DNA from: an uncultured Oscillospiraceae bacterium
GTDB taxonomy: Bacteria; Bacillota; Clostridia; Oscillospirales; Oscillospiraceae
Assembly (NCBI GenBank): GCA_910585735.1
Contig: CAJUEU010000018.1
Location: forward strand, 1 to 35,060
Direction: 5' to 3'
DNA: 35,060 bases
Part shown: positions 15,441 to 22,174 of the stretch, one piece after another
Layout: each line of letters begins with the position of its first letter
How positions within the stretch are numbered: the stretch's first letter is position 1
Notes under the pieces: model-generated
Database searches by the model: none
Told to the model about the DNA's origin: nothing
Seen by the model: the letters and a program-made list of their open reading frames with translations, nothing else
Made by a program: the position numbers and the translations under genes

Positions 15441-15521
15441 CTGCCCGAAGGCAGGAGCCTCAGACATGGGGGACTATTCTTTGAGGATAACATTGCTTTT
15501 TCTCTTTTTATATTTTTCTTT

Positions 15522-15561
15522 CCCGGGGGCCATCTTTTCGTGAAAAGAATAGGCCCCCGGG
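15522..15561. repeat. Isolated palindrome downstream of pta
   Basis: CCCGGGGGCC (15522-15531) and GGCCCCCGGG (15552-15561) perfectly inverted, with an inner CTTTTC/GAAAAG stem. No T-run follows. The remaining bases from 15441 to 15822 show no gene that I can support. Confidence 0.7.
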
Positions 15562-15822
15562 ACCCCCAAGAAAAGCCATTGCCAATCTTGTTTCCGGCTT
15601 ATGTGCAGGATTAGAATAGCTCCTTCAGCCCCGCTGCCGCTCCCGTGGGGGAAACCTCAATAGAGAGTGTCGTCCGATTGGAAGCGCCTGGGTACAGAAG
15701 CCTTGGGATGTTGGCGGCGGGGCCGCCTGGGCAGTTCAAAGTTGGCCGCCCTCGAGCCAAGGGCCGTTACGAAGTAAGGCCCGAAGGCCACAAGCCCGAA
15801 GGAGAACAGCTCTGGGGTGTTT

Positions 15823-16015
15823 CCAAAGAGGGGCAACCGCAGTTGCCCCTCTTTGGTCGTTGAAAGGGGGATTCCAAAGGGGGAAAGAATCGAAACTTTC
15901 CCCCTTTGGGGCTTTCGGGGGTTCCAAGGGGGCCGCTTTGGCCCCAAAGCGGTCCCTTTGGGAAAAAACTGCCTTGGGCAAGAAAACCCCCGTTCCTTCT
16001 GGGAACAGGGGTTTT
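15823..16015. repeat. Array of four consecutive hairpins
   Basis: Four separate inverted repeats in under 200 bp: 15823-15856 (perfect 15-bp arms), 15874-15909 (perfect 14-bp arms), 15924-15961 (18-bp arms with two wobble pairs) and 15983-16015. The first three all begin with CCAA and end with TTGG and have purine-rich left arms. Spacers are 17, 14 and 21 bp. No protein frame is convincing here. Confidence 0.75.
15983..16015 (-). terminator. Terminator of the accessory regulator operon
   Basis: AAAACCCCCGTTCC / GGGAACAGGGGTTTT. It overlaps the stop codon of the small regulator at 16014 and on the minus strand ends in GGGGGTTTTCTT. Confidence 0.7.
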
Positions 16016-16220
16016 ACTCTTCATCGGGGACGTATTCTATAACATCCTCTACCCGGCAATTCAAAATTTTACAGAGCTTATTCAAGGTATGGGTGGAAAC
16101 GGGCATATCTGCCTGCAATCGTTGAACCGTCGCATGGCTCATCTCATACTTGAAGCGCAAGGTATATGTTGTTACCTTCTGCTCGGCCATTGTTTTCCAC
16201 AAAGGTGTATAGCGTATCAT
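16014..16220 (-). CDS. Small XRE-type regulator (HTH_26-like), 68 aa
   Basis: A 68-residue helix-turn-helix protein (PLWKTMAEQKVTTYTLRFKY, EMSHATVQRLQADMPVSTHT, LNKLCKILNCRVEDVIEYVP) with the compact form of the HTH_26 group. It is related in type to the protein at 11000 but not to the paired regulators next to it. The ATG at 16220 follows AAGGGG by 9 nt; upstream codons in frame add a Cys-rich stretch without ribosome site. Lower GC than the core genes suggests horizontal origin. It is last in a run of three minus-strand regulator genes. Confidence 0.8.
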   Translation of the reverse strand: MIRYTPLWKTMAEQKVTTYTLRFKYEMSHATVQRLQADMPVSTHTLNKLCKILNCRVEDVIEYVPDEE

Positions 16221-16346
16221 TTGAATAACCCCTTTTACGGAATAAAGCAAACAACACCATCTGGAGTACAGTCCAATATAGCACATATTTTTTCGAGGGT
16301 GAGCATAGTGAGGTTCCTATTCTTTTTCAGCCAGTCCAATGTCCGG

Positions 16347-16580
16347 CTAATCATCATTTTCCAGCAACTTGGAGGGAGAAATGTTTAAGACATCGGCAAT
16401 CTTAAACAATGTTTCAAGGGATACACCGCGAGTCGTTCCAGGACCCTCTACTTGCCCGATGAAATTTACGCTTCGGCCAATTTTTTCGGCAAACGCTTCT
16501 TGTGTATATCCTTCCCTTTTGCGGTAATATGCGATTTTTAAACCTAACAGCCGATATTGTTCGGGGTATTCTGTTCGCAT
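16347..16580 (-). CDS. XRE regulator, tandem copy A, 77 aa
   Basis: A 77-residue regulator with one helix-turn-helix: LKIAYYRKREGYTQEAFAEK, IGRSVNFIGQVEGPGTTRGV, SLETLFKIADVLNISPSKLL. It is roughly 80 percent identical to the protein at 16697-16927 over its whole length, so the pair is a recent duplication. The ATG at 16580 is used because its N-terminus (MRTEYPEQYR) aligns with that of the copy; AAGGAG lies 11 nt upstream. An inverted repeat of TTTACTTTAA lies upstream at 16637-16665 and could be its operator. Confidence 0.85.
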   Translation of the reverse strand: MRTEYPEQYRLLGLKIAYYRKREGYTQEAFAEKIGRSVNFIGQVEGPGTTRGVSLETLFKIADVLNISPSKLLENDD

Positions 16581-16636
16581 AGATAGCCTCACTCCTTACT
16601 GCTATGTTAACAGCACCCCAGGCCAAGAAACATACG

Positions 16637-16665
16637 CTTAAAGTAAAAAAAGATTTACTTTAAAG
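16637..16665. promoter_or_regulatory. Palindromic operator candidate, TTTACTTTAA
   Basis: Ten-base arms TTAAAGTAAA (16638-16647) and TTTACTTTAA (16654-16663) facing each other, between the two duplicated regulators. TTTACTTTAAA recurs at 17000-17010 and a variant TTTCTTTAAAA at 16979-16989, upstream of the other copy and of the SLOG gene. Confidence 0.55.
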
Positions 16666-16696
16666 AAATGTCGGTGTATATTATAGTTGGGGAGGT

Positions 16697-16927
16697 TTAA
16701 TCCTCCTCCAGTAGCTTTGAGGGCGGAATCCCTAAAACATCGGCAATCTTAAACAAAGTTTCAAGGGATACGCCGCGAATTGTTCCAGGTCCCTCGACTT
16801 GGCCCAAGAAGTTCACACTTATACTGATCTTTTCCGCAAATGCTTCCTGTGTATATCCTGCCTTTTTGCGGTAGTACGCAATTTTGAGTCCCATTGTCCG
16901 ATATTTTTCTGGATAATCCGTTTTCAT
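16697..16927 (-). CDS. XRE regulator, tandem copy B, 76 aa
   Basis: Near-duplicate of the preceding regulator: LKIAYYRKKAGYTQEAFAEK, ISISVNFLGQVEGPGTIRGV, SLETLFKIADVLGIPPSKLL. The recognition-helix region (VNFLGQVEGPGT) is almost identical in both copies, so they probably bind the same DNA. AGGAG lies 10 nt before the ATG at 16927; in-frame codons further upstream have no ribosome site. It is divergent from the SLOG-family gene, and the 110 bp between them contain two TTTnCTTTAAAA boxes. Confidence 0.85.
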   Translation of the reverse strand: MKTDYPEKYRTMGLKIAYYRKKAGYTQEAFAEKISISVNFLGQVEGPGTIRGVSLETLFKIADVLGIPPSKLLEED

Positions 16928-16978
16928 AGTAGCATCACTCCTGATTGTTATGCTACCAATTCTTTGATGCAATTATAA

Positions 16979-17010
16979 TTTCTTTAAAAGACAGGATTAT
17001 TTACTTTAAA
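16979..17010. promoter_or_regulatory. Direct operator-like boxes before the SLOG gene
   Basis: TTTCTTTAAAA and TTTACTTTAAA stand in the same orientation about two helical turns apart, in the divergent region of copy B and the SLOG gene. They share the core of the palindrome at 16637-16665. No convincing -35/-10 pair was found. Confidence 0.45.
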
Positions 17011-17036
17011 ACAATAATATGGGAGGTACATTTAAA

Positions 17037-17549
17037 ATGCCAACAAAAGCGGAACTTCGAAAGCACCGCTGCTGCTTCACCGGGCACCGCCCTGAGAAGC
17101 TGAGGGCAGCGGAGGAGAAGATCAAAGCCGCCCTGACCAGAGAGATCAAGGCGGCAATTTCAAATGGATATTCGGTTTTTATCTCGGGCATGGCCCGTGG
17201 GGTGGACCTGTGGGCGGCTGAGGCCGTGCTGGACCTTCGGGCCAGAGGGGAGGCGGTCCGCCTCATTTGCGCTGTTCCTTATCTGGGGTTTGAATCGCAG
17301 TGGGAGCAGGGCTGGCGGGACATATATCAGACAGTTCTGGGCGGGGCTGACCTGACCCGGTTTATCTGCCCCCAATACCGGCCCGATTGCTTTCAGCGGA
17401 GAAATCAATGGATGGTAGACCACTCCGCCCGGGTCATCGCCGTCTATAACGGGGCCAGGGGTGGGACTTGGAACACGCTGGCATACGCATCGGCTCAGGG
17501 CGTCCCTGTTGTAAAAATATCTTGTGGAGAAGGAGAGGCAGAGAGATGA
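17037..17549 (+). CDS. SLOG-family protein (DUF1273/YpsA-like)
   Basis: A 170-residue soluble protein of the SLOG (SMF/DprA-LOG) Rossmann superfamily. The N-terminal CCFTGHRPEKL and the VFISGMARGVDLWAAEAVL motif are the nucleotide-binding signature of the DUF1273/YpsA group; ICAVPYLGFESQW and the VIAVYNGARGGTWNTLAYA segment complete the fold. SLOG proteins bind nucleotides or nucleotide-derived signals, and many sit in mobile elements or conflict systems; a precise function is not known. The ATG at 17037 follows GGGAGG by 10 nt. Its stop overlaps the ATG of the lipoprotein gene (ATGA), so both are one operon. Confidence 0.88.
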   Translation: MPTKAELRKHRCCFTGHRPEKLRAAEEKIKAALTREIKAAISNGYSVFISGMARGVDLWAAEAVLDLRARGEAVRLICAVPYLGFESQWEQGWRDIYQTVLGGADLTRFICPQYRPDCFQRRNQWMVDHSARVIAVYNGARGGTWNTLAYASAQGVPVVKISCGEGEAER

Positions 17550-18124
17550 AAAAACGGGTCCTTTTGCTTTTGCTCCTGTGCCTGCTTTCCGGCTGCGGGG
17601 AGGCCCGCCGGGAGGAACCGGTGGTCTGCGTTCCGGCGGAGGAGTGCTTCCTGTGTACGGGGACGTGGAGACGGAACAACGTGGGCATCATCAGCCTGAA
17701 CACCTTTGAGGTGGCCGAGGTGGAGATCAACCGCTATGACGCGAAGGGAACGCTGGACGAAACGGCGGCTGGGATATTCTCCATGCAGGGTCAGCAGTTA
17801 GGGGAGGACGGCCTCTTTGTCTTTATGGCCCTGTTCCCGGACCGGGGCTATGCCTCACTGACCCTTGAGCCGGGCAGCGACCAGTGGGCGGACCGAAGGA
17901 AGGCCGCCGGGGCCTTGTGCGGGGACTGTCTGGAGAAAATCTTGCCGGAGGAAGGACCGAAGAAAATGGGCTTCGGGGCCATTGACCTGTCCACAGGGGA
18001 GGTCAGTGTCTTTGAGCGGCAAACGGTAGGCTTTGTAATGGGGGATTTCTATGTTCACTGCGATTGGGAGGACGATGGCCCGAACCTGGAGCTGATGATA
18101 TTCTACGCGCCCTTTCGATATTAG
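17546..18124 (+). CDS. Putative lipoprotein of unknown function, 192 aa
   Basis: Begins with a lipoprotein signal: MKKR, a run of leucines, and the lipobox LLSGC with Cys at residue 17. The mature part has no domain I recognise; it contains two closely spaced cysteines (PAEECFLCTG), NVGIISLNTFEVAEVEINRYD and an LSTGEVSVFERQ strand pattern suggesting a beta-rich fold. The start is fixed by AGAAGGAGAGG upstream and by the 4-base overlap with the SLOG gene. Its coupling to that gene suggests a shared role, not defined. Confidence 0.8.
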   Translation: MKKRVLLLLLLCLLSGCGEARREEPVVCVPAEECFLCTGTWRRNNVGIISLNTFEVAEVEINRYDAKGTLDETAAGIFSMQGQQLGEDGLFVFMALFPDRGYASLTLEPGSDQWADRRKAAGALCGDCLEKILPEEGPKKMGFGAIDLSTGEVSVFERQTVGFVMGDFYVHCDWEDDGPNLELMIFYAPFRY

Positions 18125-18131
18125 AACGCAA

Positions 18132-18163
18132 AAGGGGCCCCTTCCATCGGGAAGGGGCCCCTT
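18132..18163. terminator. Convergent terminator
   Basis: AAGGGGCCCCTTCC (18132-18145) against GGGAAGGGGCCCCTT ending at 18163. It lies between convergent genes; no long T-run. Confidence 0.7.
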
Positions 18164-18169
18164 GCCGCT

Positions 18170-20068
18170 CTATGAAAGGTCCTCCTCCGCCTCGTAGCGG
18201 AAGTGGCCCCGGCTGTAATACTGAAGGGCCTGATAGTCCCGGATCAGGGCCGCGCCCTCGGGGGAGAGGGTGTCGGTGAGCTGTCCATCCTCCACATAGA
18301 GCCCGGTGGGCACATTCACCACGCTTACCTTGTCCATAACGGCGTTGGTGGCCTGAAGATAGGCGGGACCGTCCCAGCCGCACTGGCGGAATACCTCATT
18401 CATCAGAAAGCTGGGGCTGATGGTGGGGCCCTCCCCCTGGAAGTCTTTTCCCAGGACCTTCTTGGCGGCCTCGTTGGCCCAGATGAGGTACCGGGTGCCG
18501 TAGTAGTTGGTGAGCCCCTCCAGGGTGCCCGCGTCAAAGTCGATCCCCAGGGCCTCAAATACAGCGCCCCCGTCCCCCATCCAAGGGTTGTGGTCGCCGA
18601 AGAGCACCAGCACCACGGGCTCCGGGTCCTCCCGGAGGGCGTCGGTGAGCATTTTTAGCTGTTGGTTGGTGCTGGCGATGGAGCCCAAATAGTTGTGAAG
18701 GATGGCCTCCTGGCTTTCGGAAAGGGAACCGTCGTTGGTGTAGAAGGTCCCACGCTCCGCCCAATCGAACGTGTCGCTCTTGTAGGGACCATGGCCCTGA
18801 TAGGTCACCGAGAAGGTGAAGTAGGGCGCGCCCCCGGCTACCCGGAGGCGGTAGGTGTAGAGAAGGTGCTGGAAGAAGAGGGAATCGTAGGCCACCGCGC
18901 CCCCGGTGTATTCACCAAAATAGTTCTCCACAAAATAGTAGTTCTCAAAGCCCAGGTAGCGGTTGACGTCGGAGCGGTTGTAAAACCATTGGTAGCAGGG
19001 GTGCATCCCCTCCACAAGGTAGCCCTGGGTACGGAAATACCAGGGGTAGGAGTTTGCGTTGCTCCGAAAATCCCGAAGGTGGGAGTACCCGGTAAGGAAG
19101 CACCGCTCGGTGTCCACCGTGCCCCCGGCAAAGATGTTGGTGATGAGGTCTCCCGCGACCCCTTCGGCCTCCAGGTCGTGCCAGACCTGGTAGACTTCCG
19201 GGTCAATGCCCTGGATCCCCAGCCGGGTAAAGTCGTTGTAGGCCTCCAGCATAATGCCCATAACATTGACCTTTTGCGTCTCAGGAATATCGGCGTCCTG
19301 GTAGCGATCCAGAAGAGCCAGAGCCTTGTCCCGGTCGTAGCCCGGGGGAGGCAGGTCCACCGCGTCGGCGGCGCTGTGGAGGAAGGGATAGACAAAGCCG
19401 TGGGCAATGTACTGCTGGGTGGCCGCCCACTGGCTTTCCAGGTGGGCATAGTTGGCGGCTTTGCCCTCGTAAAGGGATTCGCTGAGCAGAGAGGGGGTGA
19501 GCAGCAGTAAAAAGGTACACCCGGACAAAACCGTGACCTGGCGGAAGCGGGAGCCTTTTTGGGGCCTTTGCCGGGCCAGGAGACAGAGGAGAAGGTAGAC
19601 GACAACAACATAGCTTACGGTCAAAAAAAGGAAGTCGTTCCAAAAAAGACTGTAATTTCCCATCATGTTTCCGGCTTCCTTTAAGAGAAAGAGGTCGGCC
19701 ATCATCAAGGGGTCGTCCCGGAAGAAAAGCTTATAGTAGTGCCCCGCCGAAAAGCCCAGGGTGAGCAGGGCGGTAAGGAGAAAGGAGCGCCGGGCGCTGC
19801 GGAAGAGACCGAAGAAAAGCAACGCCAGGGCTACCACAGGGCCCAGGTTCAGATAGAGCAGAAGGGGGGTCTCCCAGTAGCCCTGGGCCAGTTCGGCGGG
19901 GTAGGGACCAATGGCCATCAACAGAGAGATAAGGCCAAGCCCCAGACTGGAAAGGACCACCCAGAAAAGGGGCCAGAGTCGCCAGAGGACCCGCTGCCAA
20001 GGGGGGCGGGCAGGCTCCAGCCGGGAGGAAAGCAGAAAGAAATTTTTCACAGTAAATGCTCTTTTCAT
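18170..20068 (-). CDS. LTA synthase family sulfatase-fold membrane protein, second of pair
   Basis: A 632-residue membrane enzyme of the lipoteichoic acid synthase family (phosphoglycerol transferase). Five hydrophobic helices in residues 30-195 precede an outside sulfatase-fold domain. The metal and catalytic positions are present: E275 in GIMLEAYND, T317 in AGGTVDTERCF, D492-H493 in FGDHNPW, and the substrate histidine H426 in TYQGHGPY. The family uses Mn2+ and a catalytic Thr to move glycerol-phosphate from phosphatidylglycerol. It starts 25 bp after the other paralogue, with no clear ribosome site, so translation may depend on coupling. Product specificity (LTA or another glycerol-phosphate polymer) is unknown. 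Confidence 0.9.
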   Translation of the reverse strand: MKRAFTVKNFFLLSSRLEPARPPWQRVLWRLWPLFWVVLSSLGLGLISLLMAIGPYPAELAQGYWETPLLLYLNLGPVVALALLFFGLFRSARRSFLLTALLTLGFSAGHYYKLFFRDDPLMMADLFLLKEAGNMMGNYSLFWNDFLFLTVSYVVVVYLLLCLLARQRPQKGSRFRQVTVLSGCTFLLLLTPSLLSESLYEGKAANYAHLESQWAATQQYIAHGFVYPFLHSAADAVDLPPPGYDRDKALALLDRYQDADIPETQKVNVMGIMLEAYNDFTRLGIQGIDPEVYQVWHDLEAEGVAGDLITNIFAGGTVDTERCFLTGYSHLRDFRSNANSYPWYFRTQGYLVEGMHPCYQWFYNRSDVNRYLGFENYYFVENYFGEYTGGAVAYDSLFFQHLLYTYRLRVAGGAPYFTFSVTYQGHGPYKSDTFDWAERGTFYTNDGSLSESQEAILHNYLGSIASTNQQLKMLTDALREDPEPVVLVLFGDHNPWMGDGGAVFEALGIDFDAGTLEGLTNYYGTRYLIWANEAAKKVLGKDFQGEGPTISPSFLMNEVFRQCGWDGPAYLQATNAVMDKVSVVNVPTGLYVEDGQLTDTLSPEGAALIRDYQALQYYSRGHFRYEAEEDLS

Positions 20069-20093
20069 AAGTAGAGTGAGAGGGGGAGCCCGG

Positions 20094-21959
20094 TCAGGGA
20101 GTTTTGGAGAAATAGTTGAGCTTCATGGTGTCCCAGCTTATTTGAAGCCGCTCCCGCAGCTCCTCGTTTCGGGCCATGACCTCCGGGGTGGGAGCCTCGT
20201 TCCCCAGGGCGTTCCAGTAGGTGACCCCGTCATACCAGGAGTAGTCGGCGAAAATGGCGTAGCCGCCGTTGGGGGAGAAAATATCGTTGCCCACATAGTG
20301 GGTGCCGTCATTGTCCAGGCCGAAAAGATTGACCAGGGTGGGGAGAACGTCGTAAGAGGAGGTCACCTTGTCCACCTTTTCCGCCGGGGTGTTCTTTTCG
20401 TAGATGAGAAAGGGAGTCCGGGTGATCAGATTGGGATCCCAAACCCCTTTCTGCTCCATAATGAGACTATTGTTCATGGTGTAGTAGTCATAGTGGTCGG
20501 CATACAGGGCCAGGACCGTGTTGTCCAGCAGGCCGTCGGCCTCCAGCCGGGCATAGAGCCGGCCGAGGAACAGGTCGGTCTCCCAGGCGTGGGCGTAAGC
20601 ATGGATCAGCATTTCATCCGTCCCCTGGGGAAGCCGCTCGGCGGCCCAGTCAAAATACGCCTCTGAGACTCGGCTGTTTTGGTAGGGTCCGTGGGCCGAA
20701 TAGGTGATGATGAAGCTGAGAAAAGGTTCCCCGGCGGTCATGGTATCATAAGCCCGCATCAGCTCGGTATCAAAGTCCAGCCGGCTGGCGGGAATGTCCA
20801 TGTCGGCTCCGCTGTAATAGGCGCCGTAGCCCCAGTTTTTGTGGATCTCCCCCCGGTTGTATACGTCGGCTCCAGAGCGGTGAAAGGAGCTGGCGGTGTA
20901 ACCCGCCTGACCCATCAGATGGGCCAGGGAATCGGGGTAGGCGTTTCGGTTATACATGGAGGAGGTACTTCCCGTAAAGGGGGAGACCAGGCCGGTGTTG
21001 ACGATCATCTCGGTGTTGAAGGTGCCGGCGTCCAGGTAGAGGGGGGTATAGTGCTGGGTGAAGTCCAGTCCCTCCTGCTGGAGACGGTAGAGGTTGGGCA
21101 TGAATTCCTCGGTGATCATCCAGGTGTCGATAGCCTCCAGCTGGATGAGGATCAGGTTTTTGCCCGCATAGCGCCCGGTCCATGCATTGTCGGGGTCTGG
21201 GGTCCTGGAGGCATACCAGGAGTCCAGAGCCTTTATGGTATCGTTGCTGCCCGCCCAGCTGAGCTTGTCATAGATCCCGTAGGTAATGCAGAAATCCCGG
21301 AAGGTATACTGGTAGAGTCCAGCCAGGGGCAGGCACTCGTTGGGAAGAGTAAAATCCTCGTAAAGGAGGCTGGCCTGATGGGAGTCCACGTGGATCTGGA
21401 GCCGGTCGGAGAGATTGGCCCGCTTGTTCAGATGGATGGCCAGAATGCACAGAGGAATGAGGATCAGGGAGACCACCCGGGAACGCCTGCTGCGTTTGCC
21501 GGGCTGGACCAGGAGCACCGAAAGGACGGTGACCGCGATGCCGCAGAAAAAGCCGATCCATACCAGCTTTCGGACCTGAAGGTAAGAGGGGTCCAGAAAC
21601 TTGAAGCCGTCCCCGGCAAAAATCAGGATGGAGAAGGAAAAGAAAGTTCCTTTGGCACGGGCCAGCAGGGCGTGGGTAAGAAAAAGAAGCGAGAAGGCGC
21701 TCCCCAGGACGCCCATGGCGATCCGCTGACCCCGCTGGGGCAGGAGCCGCACCAGGGCGGTGAGCAGCAGGGCCCAGGACAGGGTAAAGCTCCAGGGGAT
21801 GGGAGAGAGGAAGCGGGTGACTGCAGCTCCCTGATAGAGCATGCGGAGCAGGACGTCCAGGCCCACCAGCAGGCAAAAGAAGAGCCCGCTGCTCAGAAAC
21901 TCTCGGAGACGGCTGTTGGTCCAGACAAGATCTTTGATTTTTAGAAATTTTTCTTTCAT
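20094..21959 (-). CDS. LTA synthase family sulfatase-fold membrane protein, first of pair
   Basis: A 621-residue paralogue of the following gene with the same plan: about five helices within residues 22-178 and an outside sulfatase-fold domain. E275 (LIQLEAIDT), T313 (DAGTFNTEMIV), H423 (TYSAHGPY) and D488-H489 (LYADHYDYY) fill the metal and catalytic positions. The ATG at 21959 has AGGAG 8 nt upstream. The frame is open to 22058, but that stretch covers the promoter and leader hairpin. It heads a two-gene operon; the sequence of the two proteins differs greatly outside the motifs, so they likely divide labour (for example primer and polymer steps). Confidence 0.92.
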   Translation of the reverse strand: MKEKFLKIKDLVWTNSRLREFLSSGLFFCLLVGLDVLLRMLYQGAAVTRFLSPIPWSFTLSWALLLTALVRLLPQRGQRIAMGVLGSAFSLLFLTHALLARAKGTFFSFSILIFAGDGFKFLDPSYLQVRKLVWIGFFCGIAVTVLSVLLVQPGKRSRRSRVVSLILIPLCILAIHLNKRANLSDRLQIHVDSHQASLLYEDFTLPNECLPLAGLYQYTFRDFCITYGIYDKLSWAGSNDTIKALDSWYASRTPDPDNAWTGRYAGKNLILIQLEAIDTWMITEEFMPNLYRLQQEGLDFTQHYTPLYLDAGTFNTEMIVNTGLVSPFTGSTSSMYNRNAYPDSLAHLMGQAGYTASSFHRSGADVYNRGEIHKNWGYGAYYSGADMDIPASRLDFDTELMRAYDTMTAGEPFLSFIITYSAHGPYQNSRVSEAYFDWAAERLPQGTDEMLIHAYAHAWETDLFLGRLYARLEADGLLDNTVLALYADHYDYYTMNNSLIMEQKGVWDPNLITRTPFLIYEKNTPAEKVDKVTSSYDVLPTLVNLFGLDNDGTHYVGNDIFSPNGGYAIFADYSWYDGVTYWNALGNEAPTPEVMARNEELRERLQISWDTMKLNYFSKTP

Positions 21960-22008
21960 GGGGAACGCTCCTCTCGCTTCGCGGGATGCAAGCGACAAAG
22001 AAAAAAGA

Positions 22009-22036
22009 ATGGGGAGCGGTAAAAACCGCTCCCCAT
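22009..22036 (-). terminator. Terminator-like hairpin at the 5' end of the LTA synthase transcript
   Basis: ATGGGGAGCGGT / ACCGCTCCCCAT with a 4-base loop, followed on the minus strand by ATTCTTTTTTC. It lies between the promoter (22038-22065) and the start codon (21959), at or just after the transcription start. It has the form of an intrinsic terminator, an attenuator, or a protective 5' stem. Confidence 0.55.
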
Positions 22037-22037
22037 C

Positions 22038-22065
22038 ATCATACCATAAACGAGTCAAAAGTCAA
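22038..22065 (-). promoter_or_regulatory. Promoter of the LTA synthase pair
   Basis: Minus strand TTGACT (22060-22065), 16 bp, TATGAT (22038-22043). Confidence 0.7.
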
Positions 22066-22122
22066 CGAATCGACAGCTTTCTTCAGGAAACCTTAATCTG
22101 GGGAAGGAGGGAGATGCAGGAC

Positions 22123-22161
22123 AAAAAAGGGTCCTCCGCGCAAGCCGCGGAGGACCCCAAA
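22123..22161 (-). terminator. Terminator of glyS
   Basis: Perfect 12-bp arms GGGTCCTCCGCG (22129-22140) and CGCGGAGGACCC (22146-22157), followed on the minus strand by CTTTTTTG. Confidence 0.9.
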
Positions 22162-22174
22162 ACTTGTATTCGGC

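Noticed and set aside
15823..16015. CRISPR-like array
   Set aside because: The units are hairpins of different sequence with no constant repeat and no spacers of even length; no cas gene is near.
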